NCBI GenBank assembly: GCA_051744845.1
Contig: JBNJDJ010000055.1
Location: 1-13,480 of the forward strand
Direction of reading: 5' to 3'
Length of the DNA: 13,480 nucleotides
DNA from: JBNJDJ01 sp051744845
Lineage (GTDB): Bacteria > Bacillota > Clostridia > Peptostreptococcales > Acidaminobacteraceae
Shown here: positions 1 through 6,853 of the stretch, piece by piece
How positions within the stretch are numbered: position 1 is the stretch's first letter
Layout: every line of letters begins with the position of its first letter
Position numbers and translations under genes: made by a program
The notes under the pieces: model-generated
Told to the model about the DNA's origin: nothing
The model's input: only the letters and a program-made list of their open reading frames with translations
Database searches by the model: none

Positions 1-468
1 ATCTGTTTCTATATTGTATAAACCTATATCTACAGATGCACCTTTTTGGTGGTTACTAAATCCAGGAGTGGATATATATTTAGAATCAAATTTTTTATAT
101 AGATATTTATAATGATTTCTTAATAAATTTTGTACATCATATGATCTATATGCGTCATATACTAATATCCCATAACCTTTTTTTCTTAGCTTCTTATTAG
201 CTTTACTTAGCTTTAAAGCAGTTCCTAATCTCAAAGCCATAATATCATATTTTTGTGCTATTATCTCTTCACCTATATCACTAAAAATTTTATTACTTTT
301 AAAATATTTAACTTGTTTTATTCCAGAATCTATATCAGAAATATCAACAAAGTCTGTCTCTTTTAATGCACCTATAAATACTTTATGGTCAACTTTGTTT
401 TTTGATTGGTCTAACTTTTTAACTTTAACTTGTTTACTTTTAGTATTTTTTAAATTATCTATTTCCAT
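1..468 (-). CDS. VanX-like D-alanyl-D-alanine dipeptidase (peptidase M15 family), C-terminus cut by window edge
   Basis: The 156 visible residues carry two M15/VanX-family signatures: YDAYRSYDVQ around Arg108, matching the VanX arginine that stabilises the transition state, and SNHQKGASVDIGL with His140 and Asp147 in the positions of the first two zinc ligands (SxHxxGxAxD). The catalytic Glu and third ligand His (ExxH) would lie beyond position 1. Such enzymes cleave D-Ala-D-Ala; outside vancomycin clusters they are thought to recycle or remodel wall dipeptides. The roughly 30 N-terminal residues are Lys-rich with no hydrophobic signal, so a cytoplasmic location is likely. I chose the ATG at 468 because GGAGGG (478-473) lies 4 nt upstream; an in-frame ATG at 480 overlaps that Shine-Dalgarno. 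No van ligase, dehydrogenase or two-component genes are visible, so a resistance role is not supported. Family assignment is fairly secure; exact substrate is inferred. Confidence 0.8.
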   Translation of the reverse strand, partial: MEIDNLKNTKSKQVKVKKLDQSKNKVDHKVFIGALKETDFVDISDIDSGIKQVKYFKSNKIFSDIGEEIIAQKYDIMALRLGTALKLSKANKKLRKKGYGILVYDAYRSYDVQNLLRNHYKYLYKKFDSKYISTPGFSNHQKGASVDIGLYNIETD

Positions 469-537
469 AATACCCTCCATATAATAATTATATAAAGATA
501 TAAATCTTAAACTATTAATTTAATATGCCTTAATAAT

Positions 538-567
538 ATAATAAAAATAATTTTAATAGTTAGTCAA
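538..567 (-). promoter_or_regulatory. Candidate sigma-A promoter for the dipeptidase gene
   Basis: On the minus strand TTGACT (567-562) and TATTAT (543-538) are separated by 18 nt, each matching the -35 and -10 consensus at five of six positions. Transcription would start near 531, giving a leader of about 60 nt before the ATG at 468. It lies just downstream of a weak hairpin after the preceding gene, consistent with separate expression. AT-rich sequence makes chance matches common. Confidence 0.4.
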
Positions 568-579
568 GTAAAAATTATA

Positions 580-621
580 ATCTATATAAAAGCTTATTGA
601 CTTAGAACAATTTAGCTTTTA
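580..621 (-). terminator. Weak intrinsic terminator-like hairpin at the end of the Cache-GGDEF-HD-GYP gene
   Basis: AAAAGCT (588-594) pairs with AGCTTTT (614-620), and an inner ATTG/CAAT pairing can extend the stem. It overlaps the TAA stop at 621-619. On the minus strand the stem ends in TTTTATATAGATT, a T-rich but broken tract. GC content of the stem is low, so termination may be partial. Confidence 0.35.
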
Positions 622-3471
622 TTCATTTTTTATTATTTCAATAAATAATTCAACTAAGTCAGGGTCAAATTGACTACCAGAACATCGTTTTAGTTCATCT
701 AATGCTTCTTTCTTACTTATAGGTTCTTTATAAGGCCTGCTGTTTGTCATCACATCATAAGAATCAATAATTGTAATAATTCGTGACATAAGAGGTATTT
801 TTTTACCTTTAAGTCCTTGTGGATAACCATTACCATCAAAGCGTTCATGATGGCATAAGATACCTTGAGCAATCTCACTTAATTTAGGCGAAGAATTTGC
901 TATTTTATAACCTGCCTCTGGATGTCTTTTAACTTCCTCCCATTCATCATTAGTTAAGGAACCTGGTTTTTGTAAAATATCTTTAGAAATTGCTATTTTA
1001 CCTAAATCATGTAAAGCTGCTAATGAAGATAAAACATCTAATTGGTGTTTTGATAAGTCTAATTTTTTTCCTAAATCTACAGCTAATTTTTTTAATCTTT
1101 CACTATGTTCTAATGTTTCATTCGTTGTTTCTCTAAGTATTGTTATTAATGAATCAAGAATCGTATTATGAACACTTGCACTTTCATGTACTTTATTTTT
1201 ATACATTTTGTCTTCTGCTTTTTTTAATACTATATTAATATCTTCATTCATATTAGTTTTAGTAGCACATCCTAATGCAATACTAGGTTTAATTGGATCT
1301 TTATTAGCTTTTTTACAGTTATTTTTAATTCTTTCATGTATATTTTCTGCTTCTTCTTTAGAAGTCTTCGGAAGTAATACTATAAACTCATCTCCTCCAA
1401 TTCGAGCTACTAAGTCTTCTTTGCGACAAGCATTTTTAATTATTTGAGCAATTTTTTGTAAAAGTTTATCTCCTTCTTTATGTCCAAATGTATCATTAGC
1501 TATTTTAAGACCATTAACATCTCCCATTATAATACTTAAAGGTAATTGTCTTTTATTATCATATCTTTTTATTTCTTCATTAAAGTAAGCTCTATTATAT
1601 AATCCAGTAAGTTCATCATGAAAAGTTTTATAACGGATTTTTTCTTCTGCCTGCTTGCGTTTAGTAATGTCCCACCATACTCCTACTATTTTCGTTTCAT
1701 TATCTTTTCTAAAAATAACTTTTTGACTATCTCTTAACCAGTGGAAATTACCTGACTTATCTTTAAATCTAAAACTTAGAGATATAGAATCGGTTTCACC
1801 TTGGATTAGTTTCTTAATTTTTTTAAATAATATTTCTTTGTCTTTTGGATGAAAAAGACTATGGTGAAAATCTTCATTACCGACTAACTCATCTGGTTTA
1901 AAACCAAGTACATTTTTTATATTATTATTTATATAAGTAGTATTAAATATTAAACCATTTTCTCCATTAGAAACAATATATGAATAGATAACCGCAGGTA
2001 TATTAGTAATCAAAGTATCAAGACGATTTTCACTTTCTTTTAACTCGTTTTGTGCTACTTTTCGTTTGGTAACATCTTTTACAAAACCTAAAAATCTTGT
2101 TTCTGAAAGTTTAACTGCGTTAATGTTCCAAAATCTTTTTTTACCTGATTTTGTAATAAATCCTATTTCATCATTGGCAAACCCATTTTTATCAACCTTT
2201 TTAAAATGGTTTATAGCTTTTTTAGTATATTCATCTTGTACTAATTCAGTGATACTTAAATTAAGTAATTCTTTTTCTGAATATTCAGTAATTTCACAAG
2301 CTGATTTATTTACCTCTATATAATCACCTTTTTCATTTGCTATAAAAACGCCATAAGGTGCATTTTTTATATAAGATTTGAATTTTTCTTCGCTTGATTT
2401 TAATTTTTCAAAATACATCTGAGTTTTTTGTAAAACATTATTAATAGATTCATTTAGAAAAGTAAAATTATTATCATCAGATAGAGGTAGTCTATAATCA
2501 AGATTTTCCACTAGATCAATATTTTTAATATTTTTATTAAATTGTTTTAATGGTTTAATTACATGTTTATTTTCTAACCAAAAGAAACTTAAAATAACTA
2601 ATAGTGATAATATAAATGCAAATAAAAAAGTTTTTAATAATTGATTAAATGATTCTGTATAATATTCTAAAGAAGTGAAATTTGCTAATAACCATTGGGT
2701 ATTTTTTACTCTATTATACGAAAAGAATCCTTGTTTATCATCTAATTTGATTTTTTTAACTTCGTCTATTTCAAACTGATTCATTTTAAAATTTTCATCA
2801 AACTTTTCTTTAATAGTTGGAAGTCCATTCTTTAAATTATAATCTAATCCAGGATAAGCTAAAATATGATTATCTTGATCTGTTAACATAAAGAAACCTT
2901 TTTCAACCACATTTTGATCTTCAACATAAGAAATAATAGTTGAAATAGAAACATCACCAGCTATCACTCCTAATAATTCATTATTTGTATTATTATAAAC
3001 AGGCATAGCTATTGTAATAATAATATCATCTTCACTAGCATTAATAAACGCATCAGTATAAATTAATTTATCCTGTTTTACTGCTTTTTTATACCAAGGT
3101 CTTTTTCTTAAATCAAAACCTTCTGGCATCTCCCAACCACTAGCATTAATCATAGTATTGTTTTTAGTTCCATAATATATAGAAAAAAACTCTTCATTTT
3201 CATCTAATAGTACTTCTAAATATTTCAAAATTTCTTTATCAGTATGACTTCTAATTTCTATATAGTTTTTAGCATCTTTGATTAATTGACCTTTAGTATC
3301 TAACCACTTATAAATCCTCTCATTTAATACATCTACAGACATTTCACTCATACGTTCAACATTATTTAATAATAAATTATTATTATTTAAGTACTGAACA
3401 TAAAAACTTAAGGAAATAAAAATAAGTAAAATAACTCCCCATAAATAAAACTTTTTAATATTATCTTTCAT
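619..3471 (-). CDS. Membrane dCache-HAMP-PAS-PAS-GGDEF-HD-GYP protein (c-di-GMP synthase/phosphodiesterase)
   Basis: This 950-residue bifunctional c-di-GMP enzyme senses an extracytoplasmic signal. Order: transmembrane helix about 9-27; dCache sensor about 30-275, with the typical RPWYKKAV near 124 and YTDAF near 138; second helix about 281-299; HAMP about 300-355; PAS about 361-470 and 480-605; GGDEF about 612-760; HD-GYP about 770-945. The active-site GGDEF is at 692-696, with an RxxD inhibitory site (R683, D686) five residues before it. GHKEGD keeps the Asp typical of c-di-GMP rather than cGAMP synthases. HD-GYP metal residues are all present: E785, H789, H821-D822, H850, H874-H875 and D903, plus GYP at 882-884. 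E785 fits the three-metal subclass. The start has GAGGG (3482-3478) 6 nt upstream. Net activity cannot be read from sequence, since both catalytic domains look competent. The catalytic half closely resembles that of the next upstream gene. Confidence 0.95.
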   Translation of the reverse strand: MKDNIKKFYLWGVILLIFISLSFYVQYLNNNNLLLNNVERMSEMSVDVLNERIYKWLDTKGQLIKDAKNYIEIRSHTDKEILKYLEVLLDENEEFFSIYYGTKNNTMINASGWEMPEGFDLRKRPWYKKAVKQDKLIYTDAFINASEDDIIITIAMPVYNNTNNELLGVIAGDVSISTIISYVEDQNVVEKGFFMLTDQDNHILAYPGLDYNLKNGLPTIKEKFDENFKMNQFEIDEVKKIKLDDKQGFFSYNRVKNTQWLLANFTSLEYYTESFNQLLKTFLFAFILSLLVILSFFWLENKHVIKPLKQFNKNIKNIDLVENLDYRLPLSDDNNFTFLNESINNVLQKTQMYFEKLKSSEEKFKSYIKNAPYGVFIANEKGDYIEVNKSACEITEYSEKELLNLSITELVQDEYTKKAINHFKKVDKNGFANDEIGFITKSGKKRFWNINAVKLSETRFLGFVKDVTKRKVAQNELKESENRLDTLITNIPAVIYSYIVSNGENGLIFNTTYINNNIKNVLGFKPDELVGNEDFHHSLFHPKDKEILFKKIKKLIQGETDSISLSFRFKDKSGNFHWLRDSQKVIFRKDNETKIVGVWWDITKRKQAEEKIRYKTFHDELTGLYNRAYFNEEIKRYDNKRQLPLSIIMGDVNGLKIANDTFGHKEGDKLLQKIAQIIKNACRKEDLVARIGGDEFIVLLPKTSKEEAENIHERIKNNCKKANKDPIKPSIALGCATKTNMNEDINIVLKKAEDKMYKNKVHESASVHNTILDSLITILRETTNETLEHSERLKKLAVDLGKKLDLSKHQLDVLSSLAALHDLGKIAISKDILQKPGSLTNDEWEEVKRHPEAGYKIANSSPKLSEIAQGILCHHERFDGNGYPQGLKGKKIPLMSRIITIIDSYDVMTNSRPYKEPISKKEALDELKRCSGSQFDPDLVELFIEIIKNE

Positions 3472-3489
3472 AAAAATCCCTCTTTTTTA

Positions 3490-3506
3490 TTTGACGTACT
3501 GTCAAA
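3490..3506. repeat. Inverted repeat TTTGAC-N5-GTCAAA in the leader of the Cache gene
   Basis: Perfect 6-bp arms at 3490-3495 and 3501-3506 are separated by GTACT, just upstream of the Shine-Dalgarno of the 619-3471 gene. It lies downstream of the candidate -10 at 3546-3541. It could be a repressor operator in a roadblock position, or a small hairpin influencing translation. Confidence 0.45.
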
Positions 3507-3540
3507 ACTTTGGATTTAAGTTATTTAATAATTTTGAACT

Positions 3541-3549
3541 ATTATAACA
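3541..3549 (-). promoter_or_regulatory. Candidate extended -10 promoter for the Cache-GGDEF-HD-GYP gene
   Basis: The minus strand reads TGTTATAAT (3549-3541), a perfect TATAAT preceded by the TGn extension. No good -35 lies 16-18 nt upstream, which extended -10 promoters can tolerate. Start near 3535 would give a leader of about 64 nt containing the inverted repeat at 3490-3506. A second perfect TATAAT, without the TGn element, lies at 3691-3686. Confidence 0.4.
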
Positions 3550-3784
3550 ATTTTATAAAATATTTATATAAGCCAATTATTAAATAGTAATAGGTAAACG
3601 GTTTTTTAATATTCTTATTATTTATATAATCTTTAAATATTTTTGTCTTAAAGTCAGTTTTATATTAACTGTAGACCTATAATTTATTATACCCATTTAT
3701 TATCAAAATAAATATCATATAATTATTTTTCTATTTTTTACTATTTCCCTAACATAATTTTACACTAAGAGTTGTGTTATAAGA

Positions 3785-3837
3785 ATGAAAAAAGAAAAAA
3801 GCGCTGAAATAGCCTTTAAAAGAATATCAGCACTTTT
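3785..3837 (-). terminator. Intrinsic (Rho-independent) terminator after the MASE3-GGDEF-HD-GYP gene
   Basis: Arms at 3797-3807 and 3827-3837 form an 11-bp stem. Read on the minus strand the stem is fully paired, with one G-U wobble, and is followed directly by TTTTTTCTTTTTT. Read on the plus strand the same position is a C-A mismatch and there is no following T tract. This fixes the direction as minus. It lies about 135 bp beyond the stop at 3973 and is the best terminator in the window. Confidence 0.8.
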
Positions 3838-3899
3838 GTTGAACACATCTAATTTAAGGTTTTGTTAGCGTATTCTTATAGTTATCAGTAAATTTCAAA

Positions 3900-3929
3900 A
3901 TGTTATTGATGTAAACCATGAAATAACAT
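3900..3929. repeat. 8-bp inverted repeat in the 3' flank of the MASE3 gene
   Basis: ATGTTATT (3900-3907) and AATAACAT (3922-3929) are perfect complements separated by 14 nt. It sits between the stop at 3973 and the terminator at 3837-3785, with no T tract of its own. It may be an mRNA-stabilising 3' hairpin or a protein-binding site; function is unknown. Confidence 0.4.
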
Positions 3930-3972
3930 GAGATTAATAAAAGTATATTTTTTAGAAGAAAAAGTAAATAAA

Positions 3973-6507
3973 CTATTCTTTTTCCATCATTTCAATAAAG
4001 TATTCAGATAAAGTTGGATCAAATTGACTACCTGCACAGTCTTTAATTTCTTTTAGAGCATTTTCTCTTGACATAGCTTTACTATAAGACCTGGCATTAG
4101 TCATCACATCATAAGCATCAATTATAGAAATTATTCTTGCTAGATAAGGAATATCTTTTCCTACAAGCTGATTTGGATATCCACTGCCATTCCATTTTTC
4201 ATGATGTGATAAGATATCATCTGCCACTAAAGCAAATTCTTCTGAAGCAGATGCTATTTTATATCCTCTTTTAGAATGTTCTTTTACTATCTTCCATTCT
4301 TCATCTGTTAATTTGCCTGGTTTTTTTAAAATAGCTTTTGGAATAGTTGTTTTACCTATATCATGTAATGTAGCTAACAAAGAGAGCCGATGCATTTGAG
4401 AATTGCTTAGATCTAATTTTTCTCCAAAGTCAACGGCTAATTTTGTCATCCTAACAGCATGTTCTTTAGTTTCATTACTTTTTGCGGTTAGGGTATTAAG
4501 TAAACTCTGAACAATTTTACTCTTTGTACTTTTGCTTTCTACTAATTTATTTTGGTACATTTCATTATCTGCTTCTTTTAAAATATCATTAATATTTTGT
4601 TCAGGTTCAGTTTTAGTAGCTACTCCAAGCCCAATTGAAACAGGTACTTCGTCTTTTTCAGACTCTTTGCATTTTTCTTTTATTCTTAACACTATTTTTT
4701 GTGCTTCTTCATTTTTGGTTTTAGGCAATAAAACTGCAAATTCATCTCCACCCTGTCTAGCGAGTATATCTTCCTCTCTAACGACTTCTTTCAATAAATT
4801 TGAGGTATTAATTAGAAGCTGGTCTCCCTTTTCATGTCCTAGGCTATCATTTATAATTTTTAACCCATTGATATCTGCCATAATAATACTTAGAGGAAGC
4901 TGTCGTTTGGTATCTAGACGCTTAATTTCTTCTTCAAAAAAACGGCGGTTATATAGATCAGTTAAAGTATCTCTATATAATAAATTTTTAATTTCTTTTT
5001 CTTTTTCTATTCTATTAGAAATATTTTGAACAAAAGCAAATTCATATTCTTTATTTTTATATCTAATATATTTATTTATTATTTGAACTGGTATAATATC
5101 TCCATTTTTAGTTTTATGTTCAGTTTCAATTTTATTAACATTATTCTTTATTAGCTGTTTCCAAAAATAACTTCTTTTTTCTTCTGGATAATTTGTATCT
5201 ATATCAGATACCTTCTTTCCAATCAACTCTTCTTTTGTATAATTTAACATTTCACAGGCTTTATTATTAACATATTCAAATCTACCCTCAGATGTTATCC
5301 AATAAACACCAACAGGAGCATTATCAACTGAAAACTGAGTTAACTTAAACTCTTTTTCTATCTCCATTTTTTCTGTAATATCTTTAATAAACGCACCTAC
5401 TCCAAAACTTCCATCTAAAAGTTCTACTGGGAATTTAGTTATCTTATAAATTTTATTATTCCATTCTACTTTTTCAACTATGCGTTTGTTTTCATTTTTT
5501 ACTATATTATCAGTCTTTATACGGAGATCAGCAAATTCTTTACCACTTATTTGATAGTCATTTTTCCCAATCATTTCATTTTTAGATTCATTAAAGAATT
5601 CAGCCATAGCTTCATTTGCAAATATATAATGTAGTTTATTGTCCTTTAAATATATCAAATTATCATTGGCGTCAATAAAAGTCTGATAAAGTTTATTAAA
5701 ATTTTCTAATTCTCTATTTTTAATTTCAATTTTTCTAAATAATAAGTCATAAGGTTTTTTTAATCCTGTTTTTACTATCGCTTTAAAAATTAGTAATACC
5801 GACAGCAATTTAAATACATGTCCAATAATATTTAAGTCTCCAAATACATCAAGATAAAAAGTAAAAGATATTTCAGATAAAATAGTCAAAATTATTGAAG
5901 CAGAAATTAAATTATAGATATTTTTTTTAAAGTAATCTTTGTTTTTATAAAGTAAAAATAGACCATAAATTAATATTCCGGAAATAATATATTCACTTAT
6001 AATTTTAAATAAAGTAAGCCCTTCACCCTCTATATAACAAACAGGAAAGACATTAAAATATAAAGTAAATATAATTAATATTGAAAAAGCACTATAGAAA
6101 TATGCAATTTTTTCAATGCTATATTTTTTTATTTTATTAATATACAACAAAGCAATAACAATTGAGATACTTTCCATATACCTTGCAATAATCCATAATT
6201 GAGTTGGTAAATTTGCTCCTTCATTTTTAAAAACACCCATACCTTTATATGTAAGTGTATGAAGCAAATCAAACCCTCCAATAAAACCATAAGCAATTCC
6301 TAAAACAATTAGAAAATCATTTTTATTTTTTGAATGTGAATATAAAGCTATAACAAAAATAATTGCAGCTGTTATTATAGAAAACAATTCAACTAATGAA
6401 TGAAATACTAAAAAATAGTCAAAGCTTAAAAAAATAAGTGTAATAATCAATACAGACCAAATTAAATTACTTCGATTAAATATTTTACTTTTAATATATT
6501 TTGTCAT
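3973..6507 (-). CDS. Membrane MASE3-PAS-PAS-GGDEF-HD-GYP protein (c-di-GMP synthase/phosphodiesterase)
   Basis: This 844-residue protein pairs a multi-helix MASE3-type sensor (about 14-250, with GFDLLHTLTYKGMGVF near 78-93 and QLWIIARYMES near 103-113) with two PAS domains (about 268-380 and 390-500) and two opposing catalytic domains. GGDEF spans about 505-655; the motif is at 586-590, and an RxxD inhibitory site (R577, D580) is intact. HD-GYP spans about 665-842, with E679, H683, H715-D716, H744, H768-H769, GYP 776-778 and D797 all present, so it fits the three-metal subclass. MASE3 domains are membrane sensors whose ligand is unknown. AAGAGGT (6522-6516) lies 8 nt before the ATG. The catalytic half shares long identical runs with the 619-3471 protein, such as KRQLPLSIIM, whereas the sensory halves are unrelated. 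A strong terminator follows, so it is probably the end of a transcript. Confidence 0.95.
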   Translation of the reverse strand: MTKYIKSKIFNRSNLIWSVLIITLIFLSFDYFLVFHSLVELFSIITAAIIFVIALYSHSKNKNDFLIVLGIAYGFIGGFDLLHTLTYKGMGVFKNEGANLPTQLWIIARYMESISIVIALLYINKIKKYSIEKIAYFYSAFSILIIFTLYFNVFPVCYIEGEGLTLFKIISEYIISGILIYGLFLLYKNKDYFKKNIYNLISASIILTILSEISFTFYLDVFGDLNIIGHVFKLLSVLLIFKAIVKTGLKKPYDLLFRKIEIKNRELENFNKLYQTFIDANDNLIYLKDNKLHYIFANEAMAEFFNESKNEMIGKNDYQISGKEFADLRIKTDNIVKNENKRIVEKVEWNNKIYKITKFPVELLDGSFGVGAFIKDITEKMEIEKEFKLTQFSVDNAPVGVYWITSEGRFEYVNNKACEMLNYTKEELIGKKVSDIDTNYPEEKRSYFWKQLIKNNVNKIETEHKTKNGDIIPVQIINKYIRYKNKEYEFAFVQNISNRIEKEKEIKNLLYRDTLTDLYNRRFFEEEIKRLDTKRQLPLSIIMADINGLKIINDSLGHEKGDQLLINTSNLLKEVVREEDILARQGGDEFAVLLPKTKNEEAQKIVLRIKEKCKESEKDEVPVSIGLGVATKTEPEQNINDILKEADNEMYQNKLVESKSTKSKIVQSLLNTLTAKSNETKEHAVRMTKLAVDFGEKLDLSNSQMHRLSLLATLHDIGKTTIPKAILKKPGKLTDEEWKIVKEHSKRGYKIASASEEFALVADDILSHHEKWNGSGYPNQLVGKDIPYLARIISIIDAYDVMTNARSYSKAMSRENALKEIKDCAGSQFDPTLSEYFIEMMEKE

Positions 6508-6853
6508 TAACGATTACCTCTTTTCTAAAAGTATAATGAATCAATTAGTTATATAAATTTCTAATTACAAATTAATTTATCTAAATTGTTTGAAAAAACC
6601 AATCTAGCCATATTTAGATTCAGAAGAACTCAAACGTTTTTTTATTAAAACGCTCGTTATTTTTGGTGATATGATAGAATATCATTAAAAATGGTTATAT
6701 TAAAGGCTTTCACTAAATATTAAAAACATTATTACTGTATAATTAGAACTTTTACCGAAAAATATGTTTAATAAATCATATTAAATTTTGTCAAAGATTT
6801 AAGAGGCTATCTTAATTAAATATATCTTCTTTAAACATCAATTATATTACATT
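6508..6853. other. 346-bp intergenic region upstream of the MASE3 gene
   Basis: No credible gene was found. It contains the inverted repeat ATGATA-GAA-TATCAT (6671-6685), a second CGTTTT/AAAACG repeat (6635-6652) and a small TTAAGA/TCTTAA hairpin near 6799-6815 without a T tract. A minus-strand TTGACA at 6794-6789 lacks a good -10 at the right distance. I could not choose a convincing promoter for the 3973-6507 gene, nor a terminator for the 6854-9262 gene, so read-through is possible. Confidence 0.45.
6671..6685. repeat. Inverted repeat ATGATA-GAA-TATCAT upstream of the MASE3 gene
   Basis: Perfect 6-bp arms (6671-6676 and 6680-6685) flank a 3-bp centre, about 165 bp upstream of the 3973-6507 start. 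No T tract follows on either strand, so it is not a terminator. The half-site is shared with the ATGATATCAT palindrome at 11193-11202 upstream of the GGDEF-EAL gene. Confidence 0.35.

Larger units (their letters stand above)
3472..3972. other. 501-bp intergenic region between the two GGDEF-HD-GYP genes
   Basis: No credible coding sequence was found on either strand. Reading along the minus strand it holds, after the stop of the 3973-6507 gene, a short inverted repeat (3929-3900), an intrinsic terminator (3837-3785), then a very AT-rich stretch with two TATAAT matches and the TTTGAC/GTCAAA repeat next to the ribosome binding site. This indicates that the two genes are transcribed largely separately. 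Confidence 0.6.

Noticed and set aside
1208..1447. Plus-strand open frame opposite the GGDEF segment of the Cache gene
   Set aside because: It is antisense to strongly conserved catalytic codons and has no homology-like composition; a shadow of the real gene. The same applies to plus-strand frames at 2066-2323, 4532-5029 and 9778-10011.
3500..3505. Minus-strand TTGACA as a -35 box for the Cache gene
   Set aside because: A -10 at the proper distance would fall on the ribosome binding site and start codon. The hexamer is part of the inverted repeat.
6772..6794. Minus-strand TTGACA at 6794-6789 as promoter of the MASE3 gene
   Set aside because: At 16-18 nt spacing only poor -10 sequences such as TTAAAC are found, and the leader would be about 250 nt.
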